A stretch of 64,000 bases of DNA from Reyranella sp. CPCC 100927. GTDB taxonomy: Bacteria > Pseudomonadota > Alphaproteobacteria > Reyranellales > Reyranellaceae. The position numbers were made by a program, and so were the translations under genes. The notes beneath the pieces are model-generated. The model saw only the letters and a program-made list of their open reading frames with translations. It was not told the origin of the DNA and searched no databases. Shown here piece after piece: positions 1-8,583 of this stretch (its first letter is position 1; each line of letters starts with the position of its first letter). The DNA is taken from contig NZ_VOHA01000004.1 in the NCBI RefSeq assembly GCF_007859315.1, positions 248,001 to 312,000 of the forward strand, given 5' to 3'.

Positions 1-627
1 AAGGTCAATTTCGAACTCCAGGACGGTGGATTGGTCGTAACGCACGTCCGATTCACATTGGTGGATAGTGCGTTGAGCGCCCGCAAGATCACATGCGATG
101 TGGCGAAAGTGACGGCTGACAGCGGAAAACAGATAGTGGCGCAATACATAGCCAACCAGGGCCTGGCCGACCAAATCAAGGGGGACGGCGTTCAGAGCGC
201 AGTCCCAAACATGTTTTTGTTCCCGAACGATCGATATGGAGAAGCGCCGGCGGGAACTCTTCAGTTGGCCAATACGAATGAGCTGTGGATCATGGTGCAT
301 GAAGCGACGCATGCCATATTTGACGTCATGGCGAGTTCGAAGAAACCGGCCAATATTCTCGCCATCTCAAATGAGATGGCCGCCTGCCTTGCCGCTTCCT
401 TGTGGTATGTCCATACGGGCATGTCGTGGCAGGCTGACGCCATTATCAGAGGAGATGCGCAGGCTGAATCAATGGATCTTGCTTGGAAAATTAGAGACCG
501 TGCCCAGACCAACAGAACGACCCTAGTTCCACGATCTGAGACGCAGGCCCTTCGGATGGCCGTAATGGACAACTGGAACCTAGGCGGTGGCAGAGAAACC
601 ATTACAGATAGGATGGATGGTGTGTAG
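1..627 (+). CDS. Zincin-like hypothetical protein, 5' end outside window
   Basis: The frame is open from base 1 with no upstream stop, so the true start probably lies before the window; the first internal candidate is TTG at 31 (198 residues from there). Counting from that TTG, an HEATH sequence at residues 90-94 fits the HExxH zinc-binding motif, and a Glu near residue 115 (NEMAA) sits where gluzincins keep the third ligand. No signal peptide or membrane segment is visible in the part present. The gene is noticeably less GC-rich than its neighbours, which hints at acquisition. The substrate is unknown; the metallopeptidase assignment rests only on the motif. Confidence 0.6.
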   Translation, partial: KVNFELQDGGLVVTHVRFTLVDSALSARKITCDVAKVTADSGKQIVAQYIANQGLADQIKGDGVQSAVPNMFLFPNDRYGEAPAGTLQLANTNELWIMVHEATHAIFDVMASSKKPANILAISNEMAACLAASLWYVHTGMSWQADAIIRGDAQAESMDLAWKIRDRAQTNRTTLVPRSETQALRMAVMDNWNLGGGRETITDRMDGV

Positions 628-692
628 CCCCGCAGAAGTGCCGGGTATTCGGGACGGTTTGATGCGCCGGGTTGAGGTATGCGCCGGCGTCG

Positions 693-3188
693 TCAGAACC
701 GCAGCGTGAGATTGCCCTTGATGGCGTGGTCCTGGATGCCGGAGCCGAAGGCGCCGTTGTAGGCGGCGCCGACCGTCATCGATTGGCCGATCCCGAGGTC
801 GAAGGCGGCCTCGACCAGCATGGCATTGCGCGCGATCGGCACGCCCTCGATGCCGTATGAGGCGCCGCCGGCGAAGGCCAGCCGCGCGGCCGGCGTGACG
901 TCGCCGAAAGCATGGCGCCAGCCCAGCGTGCCCCGCAGGGTCAGGACCTTGTTGTCTTCGCGCCAGACGGCGCTGGCGGCGCGAACGCCGAACGTGCTGA
1001 ACAGGTTGCTGTCGCTGCCGCTCGCGGCACGCAGCGCGGCGGCGCCACCGCGCTCGCCGAAGCGATTGCTGTTGAGATGCACCCAGGCCAAGCCGGCGAA
1101 CGGTTCGACGGCGACGCCGCCGAGGCCCAAGGCGTAACCCGCTTCGCCGAACAGCTGCGTGGTGCGTGCCTTGGTGTCGGCGCGCGGCGTATCGGCAAGG
1201 CCCGGCAGGCTGAGACTGCGGGACGTGTCGCTGCTGTGCCAGGTGTGGGCCGCGCCCAGGCGAAGGCCAAGGGCGCCGAACCGTGCGCCGCCGTACAAAG
1301 CGAGATGATAAGAGTCGATCGACGCCCGCGAAGAGCGGCTGTTGATATCCAGTGTCGAGCGCGTGTAACCGGTCGCCAGGCCGACAGTCCAGGTATCGGC
1401 AAACCGGACGTCGGCGCCAACAAGGACGCCGCCGATGCTGCGGCTGGCGCGCGCGGCGTTGCCGTCGCCGGCCGTATGCCCCCAGGCGCCAAAGGCCTGG
1501 GTCCAGGCCGTGATCGTGGTACCGTCCTGCGGTCGTTGTGCCTGGTCAGCGGCCTGTGCCAGCGCGGCGAACTGCGGTGCCGCGCTGGTCGAGAACCCGG
1601 CCTGGCGGGTGCGGCCGAGGACTGCATCGCGCACGTAGTGACTGTCCTCGATCAACATCGAGCGGGTGCTGGCGTGGATTTCCCCGGTGACCTGATCAAG
1701 GTTGCGGCGCACGGCCTGCGGGTCGGCACCAAAGGCGATGGCGGCCCATATCGGACTGGTTTCGGGCAACGCCTCGATGGCGCCGGCAACAGCGCGCTGA
1801 TTGCGCGTTGCGGCGATATCGGCAAACGTCACGTTATTGCGTACCAGCCGCAGCGTGACATCATTGCCGTCGCCGCCGGCGTAGCTCACGGTCGGATCCA
1901 GAAACAGCAGGTTGTTGGTGACGCTGGCGAACATCCCTGTGACCGCGCCGGGGCTGCGCTTGTCGATGACGACATAAGGCCCGGCGACGATGCCCCAGGC
2001 ATTTGCGTTGGTCGGCGACAGCTGCAGGTCGAGCGTCGCCCCGCTGATGTCGACACCGCCGGTCACGATGACGCGATCGGCCTGCGTCGAGCTGGCCTCG
2101 ATCCGCAGGGTGCCGCGATTGACATACCCACCGACGACGGCCTGGGTGCCGATAGCTGTGCCGGGAGCATGGACGCCGCCGGCAGCGATGGTCAGGGCGA
2201 CGGGCGTGAGATCGCCGCTGCCGAGACGGCCGATGCCGCCTAACACGGCGCCGGCGCCGACAGTGGTGGTGCCGCCCAGGCCACCGGCATCGCCAGCGGC
2301 GATAAGGAGAACCCCGCCGCTCACCATGGTGGTGCCGATGAAGCCGCTGTTGTCGCCGGTCAAGATGGTGGTGCCGGCACGCTGCTCGATGGTGCCGCGG
2401 CCGCTCATGACCGAGGCGAGCGTGTAGCCGCTGTCGGTGTGATTGAAGTTGATCGTGCCGTGGGCGTTGAATCCGAACTGGATCGAGGATGTCTGCAGCC
2501 GTCCGGCCGGCGCGGCAGGCGCTGTCGACGGGGCGCCGATGTTGAGCGTGCCGGTGCCGGCATTCTGACCGGGGAGGGGCGGGCCGGCGATGGTCATCGT
2601 GTTGGTGGCCACCAGGCCGCCGTTGGTGATGGTGAGCGTCCCGGTGCTGCTGCCGCCCACCGTGATATGGCCATTGTTGCGCCATGCCGAGCCGACGCCA
2701 TTGACCGTCACCGCGCCCATGCCGCTGTTGAGCGTGGCGATGGAGGAGCCGGCGCTGGTGACGACACCGCCATTTTCGATCGTGAGCGAGCCGGTGCCAT
2801 TGAAGCCGACAAAGAAATTTCCGGTGTTGGTCCAGGTCGCGCCTGTGCCGTTCACGATCACCGTGCCGTTGGAGCCGGGGTTCGCGCCGATACGGCCAAG
2901 TGTGTTCGTGACCGCGGCGCCCGCCGAGAGGGTCATGCTGCCGGCGCCCGTGGCGCCGACGTCCAGCACGCCTCCCGCCGACCAGCTGGGCGATGTCGCG
3001 CCGACCGGTACGACGTCGCCGGTCACGGTGAGCTGGGCTTGGGTTGGGGACGGGATGGCGAGGCCGATGAGAAGGGCCAATGCCGAGCCGCTCATCAATG
3101 CGGCAGAAGGGCCCCAACTTGTTGTACAATCTGCATGCTTGTTGGGGGCCACGCACAAGGTCGACCCCGATACGACGAAAACGCTCAT
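693..3188 (-). CDS. Type Va autotransporter, 831 aa
   Basis: A cleavable export signal is followed by a Gly/Asn/Thr/Ala-rich beta-helical passenger (to about residue 540) and a C-terminal beta-barrel of about 275 residues ending in NLTLRF, with the terminal Phe used for BAM recognition. The first 50 residues hold an unusually long charged region before the hydrophobic core (SALALLIGLAI) and a PTQAQ cleavage region; an ATG at 3095 would give a conventional signal peptide. ATG 3188 is preceded by GGGGA at good spacing. The linker contains GEIHAST, shared with the larger autotransporter at 43940-49819, so the two are paralogues. The passenger probably acts at the cell surface; adhesion is plausible but unproven. 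Confidence 0.9.
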   Translation of the reverse strand: MSVFVVSGSTLCVAPNKHADCTTSWGPSAALMSGSALALLIGLAIPSPTQAQLTVTGDVVPVGATSPSWSAGGVLDVGATGAGSMTLSAGAAVTNTLGRIGANPGSNGTVIVNGTGATWTNTGNFFVGFNGTGSLTIENGGVVTSAGSSIATLNSGMGAVTVNGVGSAWRNNGHITVGGSSTGTLTITNGGLVATNTMTIAGPPLPGQNAGTGTLNIGAPSTAPAAPAGRLQTSSIQFGFNAHGTINFNHTDSGYTLASVMSGRGTIEQRAGTTILTGDNSGFIGTTMVSGGVLLIAAGDAGGLGGTTTVGAGAVLGGIGRLGSGDLTPVALTIAAGGVHAPGTAIGTQAVVGGYVNRGTLRIEASSTQADRVIVTGGVDISGATLDLQLSPTNANAWGIVAGPYVVIDKRSPGAVTGMFASVTNNLLFLDPTVSYAGGDGNDVTLRLVRNNVTFADIAATRNQRAVAGAIEALPETSPIWAAIAFGADPQAVRRNLDQVTGEIHASTRSMLIEDSHYVRDAVLGRTRQAGFSTSAAPQFAALAQAADQAQRPQDGTTITAWTQAFGAWGHTAGDGNAARASRSIGGVLVGADVRFADTWTVGLATGYTRSTLDINSRSSRASIDSYHLALYGGARFGALGLRLGAAHTWHSSDTSRSLSLPGLADTPRADTKARTTQLFGEAGYALGLGGVAVEPFAGLAWVHLNSNRFGERGGAAALRAASGSDSNLFSTFGVRAASAVWREDNKVLTLRGTLGWRHAFGDVTPAARLAFAGGASYGIEGVPIARNAMLVEAAFDLGIGQSMTVGAAYNGAFGSGIQDHAIKGNLTLRF

Positions 3189-3351
3189 AAAATCCCCGGT
3201 ATGCTACTCCCAGTAGCCGACCATAGCACAAGAATCGTGATGGAATACACCGGGCGACTCGTCGGTGGAATTTTCCTCACCATACGGTTCGTTCTAAAGG
3301 GGCAGGCGGTGTCTGGCCAGCAGATGGGCGCCGGTTGTCATGGCTGCAACG

Positions 3352-4671
3352 TCAGCCTTTTGCTTCCGCTTCTGCTAACGCCTTCAGCCGGGGCAGCGCC
3401 GCCGCGCTGACGCGGGCGTGCAATTCTGCCGGAAAATCTTCCGGCAGTGCGGCCTCCACGCGGGCAAAGGCGCGTTCGCCGTGCTCCACGACATGCGCGA
3501 TGGCGGCGCGAACGACGCTCTCGGGGATGTTGGCCGCTGCGGCTGTCTGAAGAAAATGGCGCGGATGAATTTCATCGATCCGGTAGTGGCGATTGGTCCC
3601 GGCCGACATGGCCAGCTTCATCTGCTTGCGGGCGATCTGGCGCCGGTCAAGGCTGGGCTGCGCCGTCAGCACGTCATAGAGCGGGGTCATGCGATAGCCG
3701 CCGCCGGGCGAAAGGAATACACTGAAATTCTTCGCGTGGCCGTCGGTCGCGCCGATCATCCAAAACAGCATCTGCGCGATAAGAAAGGTCTGCTGATCTT
3801 TCGCCGGTGCGTCGCTGCCCTTCAGAAGGTTGAGGATCGCGACCATGCCCGGCCCGTCGTCAGCCTGATATTTGAGGGTCGGCGGCACCGACAAAGCCTG
3901 GCAGCAATCCTCCTGCGGCAGGCGGATCAGTCGTCCGCTTTTCGTCCAGTGGCGGTCAAACCGCTCGATGACCAGCGCCTTCGTCTTGCCGAAGGTGGCG
4001 ATCCGCGCCTTGTTGACCGGCAGGCCAAACGCTTCGGCCAGGGCCAGGCAATAGAACTCGTTCTCGACGCTGTCGGTCAGGTCAATACCGTTGGGCAGCG
4101 TGCCGATCTGCGTCTTGAGGATATGTGTGGTCGGCGTCGTGCCGTGAGGCTTGAGCCATCGTCCTTCATGCCAGAGCAGCGCCGTTTTCTCCTGCACGCC
4201 GGCGACCGAAATGCGGAAACCATCGTCGCGATGAAGTCCGAGCGGCGCCTGCGCCAGATTTTTCAGGAGCGTCTCAATCTGTTCGTCATCAACGATCTCG
4301 CCGCTGATGCCGTCATTCGGCGTGATAGCGTCGTCCCCGGCGATGAACTGCAAAGCCCCGACGCAATCGCGTCCGATCTTTGCCAACAGGCTGTAGGCGT
4401 CGGTGCCGCGCGCACCGACTTTTTCCGCCACGCGCCGCCGCAGCGCGTCGGAATCGGGTAAGAGGTTTTCAAAAACGGCATTGACGGACTCCCCCCGGTA
4501 AGCGTCCTCGCGCAGCGGCAGGGAAAGAGACACTGGGATCGCGTCCCGCAGGTCCAGCCAGGCCGCATCATACCGAAACGCTGTTGCGCCGCTGGGGGCC
4601 TTGGTCAGGCGTCCGACAAGGCGATCGTTCAGATAGACCCGCAAGGGGACATGACGGGGTTGTCGTCCCAT
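3352..4671 (-). CDS. hipA: HipA-family serine/threonine kinase toxin
   Basis: Full-length (439 aa) HipA-like kinase of a type II toxin-antitoxin system. The N-terminal HipN part (about 1-105) precedes the kinase core. Residues line up with E. coli HipA numbering: autophosphorylated Ser at S155 (S150), ATP lysine K186 (K181), catalytic D310 in TDGHAKN (D309), N315 (N314) and metal-binding D333 (D332). All key residues are kept, so it is probably an active kinase; E. coli HipA phosphorylates GltX and induces persistence. The start overlaps the hipB stop by one base (TGATG), so translation is coupled. The actual target in this organism cannot be told from sequence. Confidence 0.93.
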   Translation of the reverse strand: MGRQPRHVPLRVYLNDRLVGRLTKAPSGATAFRYDAAWLDLRDAIPVSLSLPLREDAYRGESVNAVFENLLPDSDALRRRVAEKVGARGTDAYSLLAKIGRDCVGALQFIAGDDAITPNDGISGEIVDDEQIETLLKNLAQAPLGLHRDDGFRISVAGVQEKTALLWHEGRWLKPHGTTPTTHILKTQIGTLPNGIDLTDSVENEFYCLALAEAFGLPVNKARIATFGKTKALVIERFDRHWTKSGRLIRLPQEDCCQALSVPPTLKYQADDGPGMVAILNLLKGSDAPAKDQQTFLIAQMLFWMIGATDGHAKNFSVFLSPGGGYRMTPLYDVLTAQPSLDRRQIARKQMKLAMSAGTNRHYRIDEIHPRHFLQTAAAANIPESVVRAAIAHVVEHGERAFARVEAALPEDFPAELHARVSAAALPRLKALAEAEAKG

Positions 4672-4922
4672 CAGCCGGCCAAGTCCTCTATATCCGACGA
4701 GGATTGCTTCGTTCTTGGCGCAACCTGGAATTCCAGTTCCAGCGCGGCGAGTAACCCCAGCACAGTATCAATACGCGCCGCCGGATTGCCCGTCTCAATG
4801 AGCGATACGGTCGATTGGCGAATCCCGGCGCGTTTCCCCAGCCCGGCCTGATTCAGACCCAGTTGCTTGCGGGCGCGGCGAATGGCGTTGCCAATCTGCT
4901 GAGGGGTGCGAGCCAGTATCAT
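4671..4922 (-). CDS. hipB: HipB-like XRE antitoxin
   Basis: An 83-residue protein with one XRE/Cro-type helix-turn-helix (about residues 7-60, including QAGLGKRAGIRQSTVS), the expected partner and repressor for the HipA kinase encoded immediately downstream. ATG 4922 is preferred over TTG 4940 because its product begins just before the HTH; there is no Shine-Dalgarno sequence, and a TATAAG-like -10 lies a few bases upstream, so the mRNA may be leaderless. The promoter region is AT-rich and holds two direct GGATATTT-type repeats that could be its operators. HipB normally binds HipA and the promoter to neutralise and autoregulate the module. Confidence 0.88.
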   Translation of the reverse strand: MILARTPQQIGNAIRRARKQLGLNQAGLGKRAGIRQSTVSLIETGNPAARIDTVLGLLAALELEFQVAPRTKQSSSDIEDLAG

Positions 4923-4942
4923 TCGTTTCTTATACGGCAATT

Positions 4943-4978
4943 GGGATATTTTTTCAATATGCGCTAGTCGGGATATTT
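4943..4978 (-). promoter_or_regulatory. hipBA promoter/operator region with direct repeats
   Basis: Two copies of GGGATATTT (4943-4951 and 4970-4978, + strand) lie 27 bp apart just upstream of hipB in an AT-rich stretch. On the minus strand these carry TATCC, the half-site of the E. coli HipB operator (TATCC-N8-GGATA), but arranged as direct rather than inverted repeats. Operator function is inferred. Confidence 0.4.
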
Positions 4979-5096
4979 ATCGTTTATCTGCTAGAAACAA
5001 TAAAGTGAACTTATCGAATTCAACGGATACGGTGACCTGGAAAATATGGACAGGGGATTGCCGGTATTTTGGCCTGACGCGAGCCAAGGCGGTCGT

Positions 5097-6017
5097 TCAT
5101 GCGCGGCGTGCGAGTGCCGCATGCAGTGCCGGGCCGTGCTTGCGGGCCAGGCGGCAGAAGGTGCCGATCAGTGGCGCTTCGTCGGGCGGGCGCGCGGTGG
5201 CGTAGTCGATGGTGTAGGGAACGGCCGGTCGGAACGGGCGCACGACGATGCCGGCGCCGGCCTGGATCGCGCGCGCGGCGGTCATATCGCCGACCAGGGT
5301 GATGCCCATGCCTTCGGCTGCCAGCATGCAGGCGCTGAGGGCCGAGGTCACTTCGACCACGATGCGCGGCCGGCCGCTCTGGTGCTCGAAGGCGCGGTCG
5401 ATCGAGCGGCGCGCCGAGGGCACGGCGGCGAGGCCGATGAAGGGCTCGTCCGCCAGGTCGGCGGCCGTGATGGCGCGGGCGGCGGCCAGACGATGATCCG
5501 CCGGCAGCACGCAGGCCAGCTCGCCGCTGGCAAACGGCGTGCTGACCACGATCGGCCGCGCCGCGCTGGGCGACTGGGTGATGACCAGCACGTCGATGGC
5601 GCCGCTGCGGAAGTTCTCGATCATCGGCCGCAGGTTGTCGGTGTCGAGCACAACCTCGACGTCCGGCCGCGCCGCCCGCAACAGCGCGATCAGCCGCGGC
5701 ACGAAGCCCATGGCCAGCATGGGGCTGGTGCCGATCACCAGGCGCGCCGGCGCCGTTGCGCGCAGGGCCTGGGCCACTGACGTCAACCGATCGATGCCGG
5801 CCCAGGCGCGCTGCACCTCCTGGTGCAGGGCCAGCGCCTGAGGCGTCGGTACCACACGCCCGCCATGACGCTCGAACAGGGTATAGCCCAGTGCACGTTC
5901 CAGGGCCGCGATCAGCTTGCTGATGGTCGGTTGCGACACACGGATGCGGGCGGCGGCACGGCTGAACGTGCCCGCGTCGATCACCGCCTGGAAGGCTTCA
6001 ATCTGCCGAAGCTGCAT
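5097..6017 (-). CDS. LysR-family transcriptional regulator (copy A)
   Basis: 306 residues: N-terminal winged HTH starting MQLRQIEAFQAVIDAGT, with a recognition-helix region containing RVSQPTISKLI, then a LysR substrate-binding domain (about 90-300). Its start lies inside the 3' end of the upstream regulator (5998-6978), a 20-base overlap that suggests a bicistronic unit. The two proteins are similar along their length (shared MQ/ILRQIEAFQAVI start, shared AFVGT- and ADHRLA-type blocks), so they arose by tandem duplication. No divergent target operon sits next to the pair, and the effector is unknown. Confidence 0.88.
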   Translation of the reverse strand: MQLRQIEAFQAVIDAGTFSRAAARIRVSQPTISKLIAALERALGYTLFERHGGRVVPTPQALALHQEVQRAWAGIDRLTSVAQALRATAPARLVIGTSPMLAMGFVPRLIALLRAARPDVEVVLDTDNLRPMIENFRSGAIDVLVITQSPSAARPIVVSTPFASGELACVLPADHRLAAARAITAADLADEPFIGLAAVPSARRSIDRAFEHQSGRPRIVVEVTSALSACMLAAEGMGITLVGDMTAARAIQAGAGIVVRPFRPAVPYTIDYATARPPDEAPLIGTFCRLARKHGPALHAALARRA

Positions 6018-6978
6018 GCGGCAGATCCACCGGGATCATCGCGGCGGTGAAGGCGACGCTGCCCAGCCAGCGCTGCCCGACAGCATCGTGGATGGCGCCG
6101 CCGCGCTCGAGCGCGAAACGGGCGAGCGCCGCCGGCAAGGCCTGGGCCTGCGCCGACGCGGAGAGGACGTAGTCGATGGTGTAGAGCACGATCGGCCGGA
6201 ATGGGCGGACGACGACGGCGGCGCCGGCCTGCAGGGCAGCGGCAGCGCTGAGGTCGGGCACCAGGGCGACGCCGATGCCTTCGGCTGCCAGCATGCAGGC
6301 GCCCAGGCCGGTGGTGGCCTCGGCCACGCTCCGCGGCCGGCGCGGCATGTGGTCGAAAAGGCGGTCGACGGCGCGGCGGGTTTCGGTGCCGTCGAGCAGG
6401 CCGATCACGGCCTCGTCCGCCAGATCGTCCGGATGCAGGACATTGGCGTTGGCGAGCCGATGGTCGGCCGGCAGAACGCAGACCATCTCACCGCTGACCA
6501 CCGTCTGTCCGCTGACGCTGTCGGCCGGCGACGACCGGGTCACGAAGCCGATATCGATGGTGCCGGCGCGCAAGGCCTCGGCCAGGATGCGGCCATTCTC
6601 GCACTCCAGGGTGAAGGCGACGTCGGCGTGCGCGGTGGCAAACAACGCCAGCAGCTTGGGCACGAACCCCAAGGATAGCGTCGGGTCGGCCCCGACCAGC
6701 AGGTGGCCGGCCGCCGGTTGGCGCAGCGTCTGCGCTGCCGATGCCAGGCGATCCAGCCCGCGCCAGGCGCGATGCACCTCGTGATAGAGCGCCAGCGCCC
6801 GCGGCGTCGGCACCACCCGGCTGCCGGTACGCTGGAACAGCTTGTAGCCCAGGGTGCGCTCGAGGTTCTGGATCAGCTTGCTGACGGTGGGTTGCGAGAC
6901 GCGGATGACCGCGGCAGCCGAACTGAAGGTTCCCTGTTCGATGACGGCCTGGAAAGCTTCGATCTGGCGGAGAATCAT
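5998..6978 (-). CDS. LysR-family transcriptional regulator (copy B)
   Basis: 326 residues from ATG 6978 (MILRQIEAFQAVI); a longer reading frame exists upstream but its extra N-terminus is low-complexity and unlike LysR proteins. An N-terminal winged HTH (RVSQPTVSKLIQNLE) is followed by the periplasmic-binding-protein-like effector domain. It is the first gene of a two-gene minus-strand unit with its paralogue at 5097-6017, overlapping it by 20 bases. The effector and target are not evident from neighbours. Confidence 0.88.
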   Translation of the reverse strand: MILRQIEAFQAVIEQGTFSSAAAVIRVSQPTVSKLIQNLERTLGYKLFQRTGSRVVPTPRALALYHEVHRAWRGLDRLASAAQTLRQPAAGHLLVGADPTLSLGFVPKLLALFATAHADVAFTLECENGRILAEALRAGTIDIGFVTRSSPADSVSGQTVVSGEMVCVLPADHRLANANVLHPDDLADEAVIGLLDGTETRRAVDRLFDHMPRRPRSVAEATTGLGACMLAAEGIGVALVPDLSAAAALQAGAAVVVRPFRPIVLYTIDYVLSASAQAQALPAALARFALERGGAIHDAVGQRWLGSVAFTAAMIPVDLPHAASAD

Positions 6979-7048
6979 TGGCGCACCCCCGGCGCCCGGC
7001 CATTCAACCGCGTCCGGCCGCGTGCTGGCAATGCTTGTGTCGGCGGCG

Positions 7049-7591
7049 CTAGAACTGCCACCAGGCACCGGAGCGGTCGCGCTTGAGCCATTGGTCGAAC
7101 GTCGCCGGCGGCGGCAGGTGCCGGCTCCTGTTGAGCTGGGCGTGGCGGAACACATGTCCCAGGTAGCGCGACATGTACTGCTTGTAGGTTTCGATGTCGT
7201 TGGTGGCTGCCGATACTTCGCGGGCGGTTCCGATCAGGGAGACGCCGATCAGGGTCAGTGCCACCAGCGGCATGGCATCCTGTGGTCCGATGCCGGCGGC
7301 CGCGGCGCGCGCCACGGCACGCTGCATGAACAGGCTCATCTGCCGGCGCGCCAGCATGCCGCTCAGCATGGCGATCTCGGCGTCCGAGGCGATGTTGGTG
7401 GCAAGGAAGCCCAGCGCGCGATAGGCGAATTCCTGGGCAACCTTGCGGCCCAGGCCGGTGGCCGCCGCGATCTTGGCCAGTTGCGGCAGGACCGTCGAGC
7501 TCCAGTAGGCGGCCGCGGCTTCGGCGCTGGCCATGCCCTCGAACGTCTCGATCATTTCCATCAGGAGCCTGAGTTCCAGATCCAGATCCAT
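7049..7591 (-). CDS. Hypothetical protein, 180 aa
   Basis: The start is taken at ATG 7591 (MDLDLELRLLMEMIETFEG); the longer open frame upstream runs antisense through the divergent LuxR gene and looks spurious. The sequence is mostly alpha-helical and Ala/Leu-rich, with one moderately hydrophobic segment (MPLVALTLIGVSLIG) and a C-terminus rich in aromatic and basic residues. There are no catalytic motifs and no clear signal peptide. It lies head-to-head with the LuxR solo gene at 7781, about 190 bp apart, so the LuxR protein may control it. I do not recognise the family. Confidence 0.55.
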   Translation of the reverse strand: MDLDLELRLLMEMIETFEGMASAEAAAAYWSSTVLPQLAKIAAATGLGRKVAQEFAYRALGFLATNIASDAEIAMLSGMLARRQMSLFMQRAVARAAAAGIGPQDAMPLVALTLIGVSLIGTAREVSAATNDIETYKQYMSRYLGHVFRHAQLNRSRHLPPPATFDQWLKRDRSGAWWQF

Positions 7592-7780
7592 CGCGGCCAC
7601 CTGCACAAGTCGATGATCGCACCGTAGGGAAGGGCGTTGGCGCCGGCAGAGGGTTTCTCGGGGCAGGGCAGGGCAAGGCGAGACACCGCAAGTTTCGACT
7701 GCACGGCAGCGTGGGACCGGATAAAAAGTTGTCGTGAAAGCCTCCCTATCCCTCTGCTGCGCACGCTTCCCGTGGCGCCC

Positions 7781-8500
7781 ATGACGGCGTTGCGCTGGGA
7801 TATCGTGGCGCAGATCGAGGCCTGCGCCGACATGGCTGCCCTGGCGGCGTTCTTCGCCGACGCAATCGCGCCCTGCGGCTACACCAACTCGGCCGTCAGC
7901 GCCTACCTGCCGACCGACAAGGGGCCGGCGCCGCATCTCTTCTTCACCAACACGCCCGAGTCCTGGCGGCGCGACTACATCGAGCGCAACATGTCGGCGA
8001 TCGATTCGATCATCTCCGAATCGCGCCGCCGCATCGCGCCCTTCACCTGGACCGAACTGCGCGCCGACGTGCCGCTGCCCGACGAGGAATTGCCGCTGCG
8101 CGCCCTGGTCGACGAATGGGGCCTGAAGGACGGCTTCGTCGTACCCATTCACGGGCCGGGCGGCTATTTCGGTGTCGCCTCCTTGGTCAGCACGCGCGAA
8201 CTGCCGCCGCCGTCCGCCGAGCAGCGGGCCTGGCTGCATATGCTGTCGTTCCTGACCCACGAACGCTGCCGCGCTCTGGAGGGCGTCGAGTCGCGCAGCC
8301 GGCTACCCGAGCCGCTGAGCGTGCGCGAGCGTGACTGCCTGCGCTGGGTGGCGGCGGGCAAGTCGGACTGGGAGATCGGGCGCATCCTGGGCATCGCGCC
8401 CACGACCGTGAAGTTCCACATCGAGCGGGCCCGCAACAAGCTCGGTGTCCACAGCCGCGCCCAGGCGGTGGCACGCCTGTTCCTGTGGGGCGGATCATAA
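7781..8500 (+). CDS. LuxR-family solo with autoinducer-binding domain (copy A)
   Basis: 239 residues from ATG 7781. Residues 1-165 form an autoinducer-binding domain and the last 65 a LuxR/FixJ HTH (LSVRERDCLRWVAAGKSDWEIG). The AHL-contact residues of LuxR (W57, Y61, D70, W85) are matched with identical spacing by W62, Y66, D75 and W90; the proline that usually follows the Asp is Ser. There is no LuxI-type synthase nearby, so it is a LuxR solo that may sense an exogenous or non-AHL signal. A diverged copy follows at 8584. An in-frame extension to 7637 exists but lacks family similarity. Confidence 0.88.
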   Translation: MTALRWDIVAQIEACADMAALAAFFADAIAPCGYTNSAVSAYLPTDKGPAPHLFFTNTPESWRRDYIERNMSAIDSIISESRRRIAPFTWTELRADVPLPDEELPLRALVDEWGLKDGFVVPIHGPGGYFGVASLVSTRELPPPSAEQRAWLHMLSFLTHERCRALEGVESRSRLPEPLSVRERDCLRWVAAGKSDWEIGRILGIAPTTVKFHIERARNKLGVHSRAQAVARLFLWGGS

Positions 8501-8517
8501 GGCGTGATCGCCGTCAA

Positions 8518-8533
8518 CTCTCCGCGCGGAGAG
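8518..8533. repeat. Short palindrome CTCTCC-GCGC-GGAGAG
   Basis: Inverted repeat with 6-bp arms right after the first LuxR solo gene. The same element in the same context follows the second copy (9333-9348), so it was duplicated along with the gene. It belongs to a dispersed family of CCYTCTCC palindromes in this window. Confidence 0.6.
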
Positions 8534-8583
8534 GCGTCGCGGCCGCCGTGTACGCGCGGGGAGAGGATCGGGGGCATGCCGAC

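Noticed and set aside
912-2243. 443-residue open frame on the + strand
   Set aside because: Antisense to the first autotransporter and compositionally odd; the minus-strand gene has signal peptide, passenger and barrel.
7592-7780. lux-box in front of the LuxR solo
   Set aside because: Only a half-site ACCTG is present, without the inverted second half.
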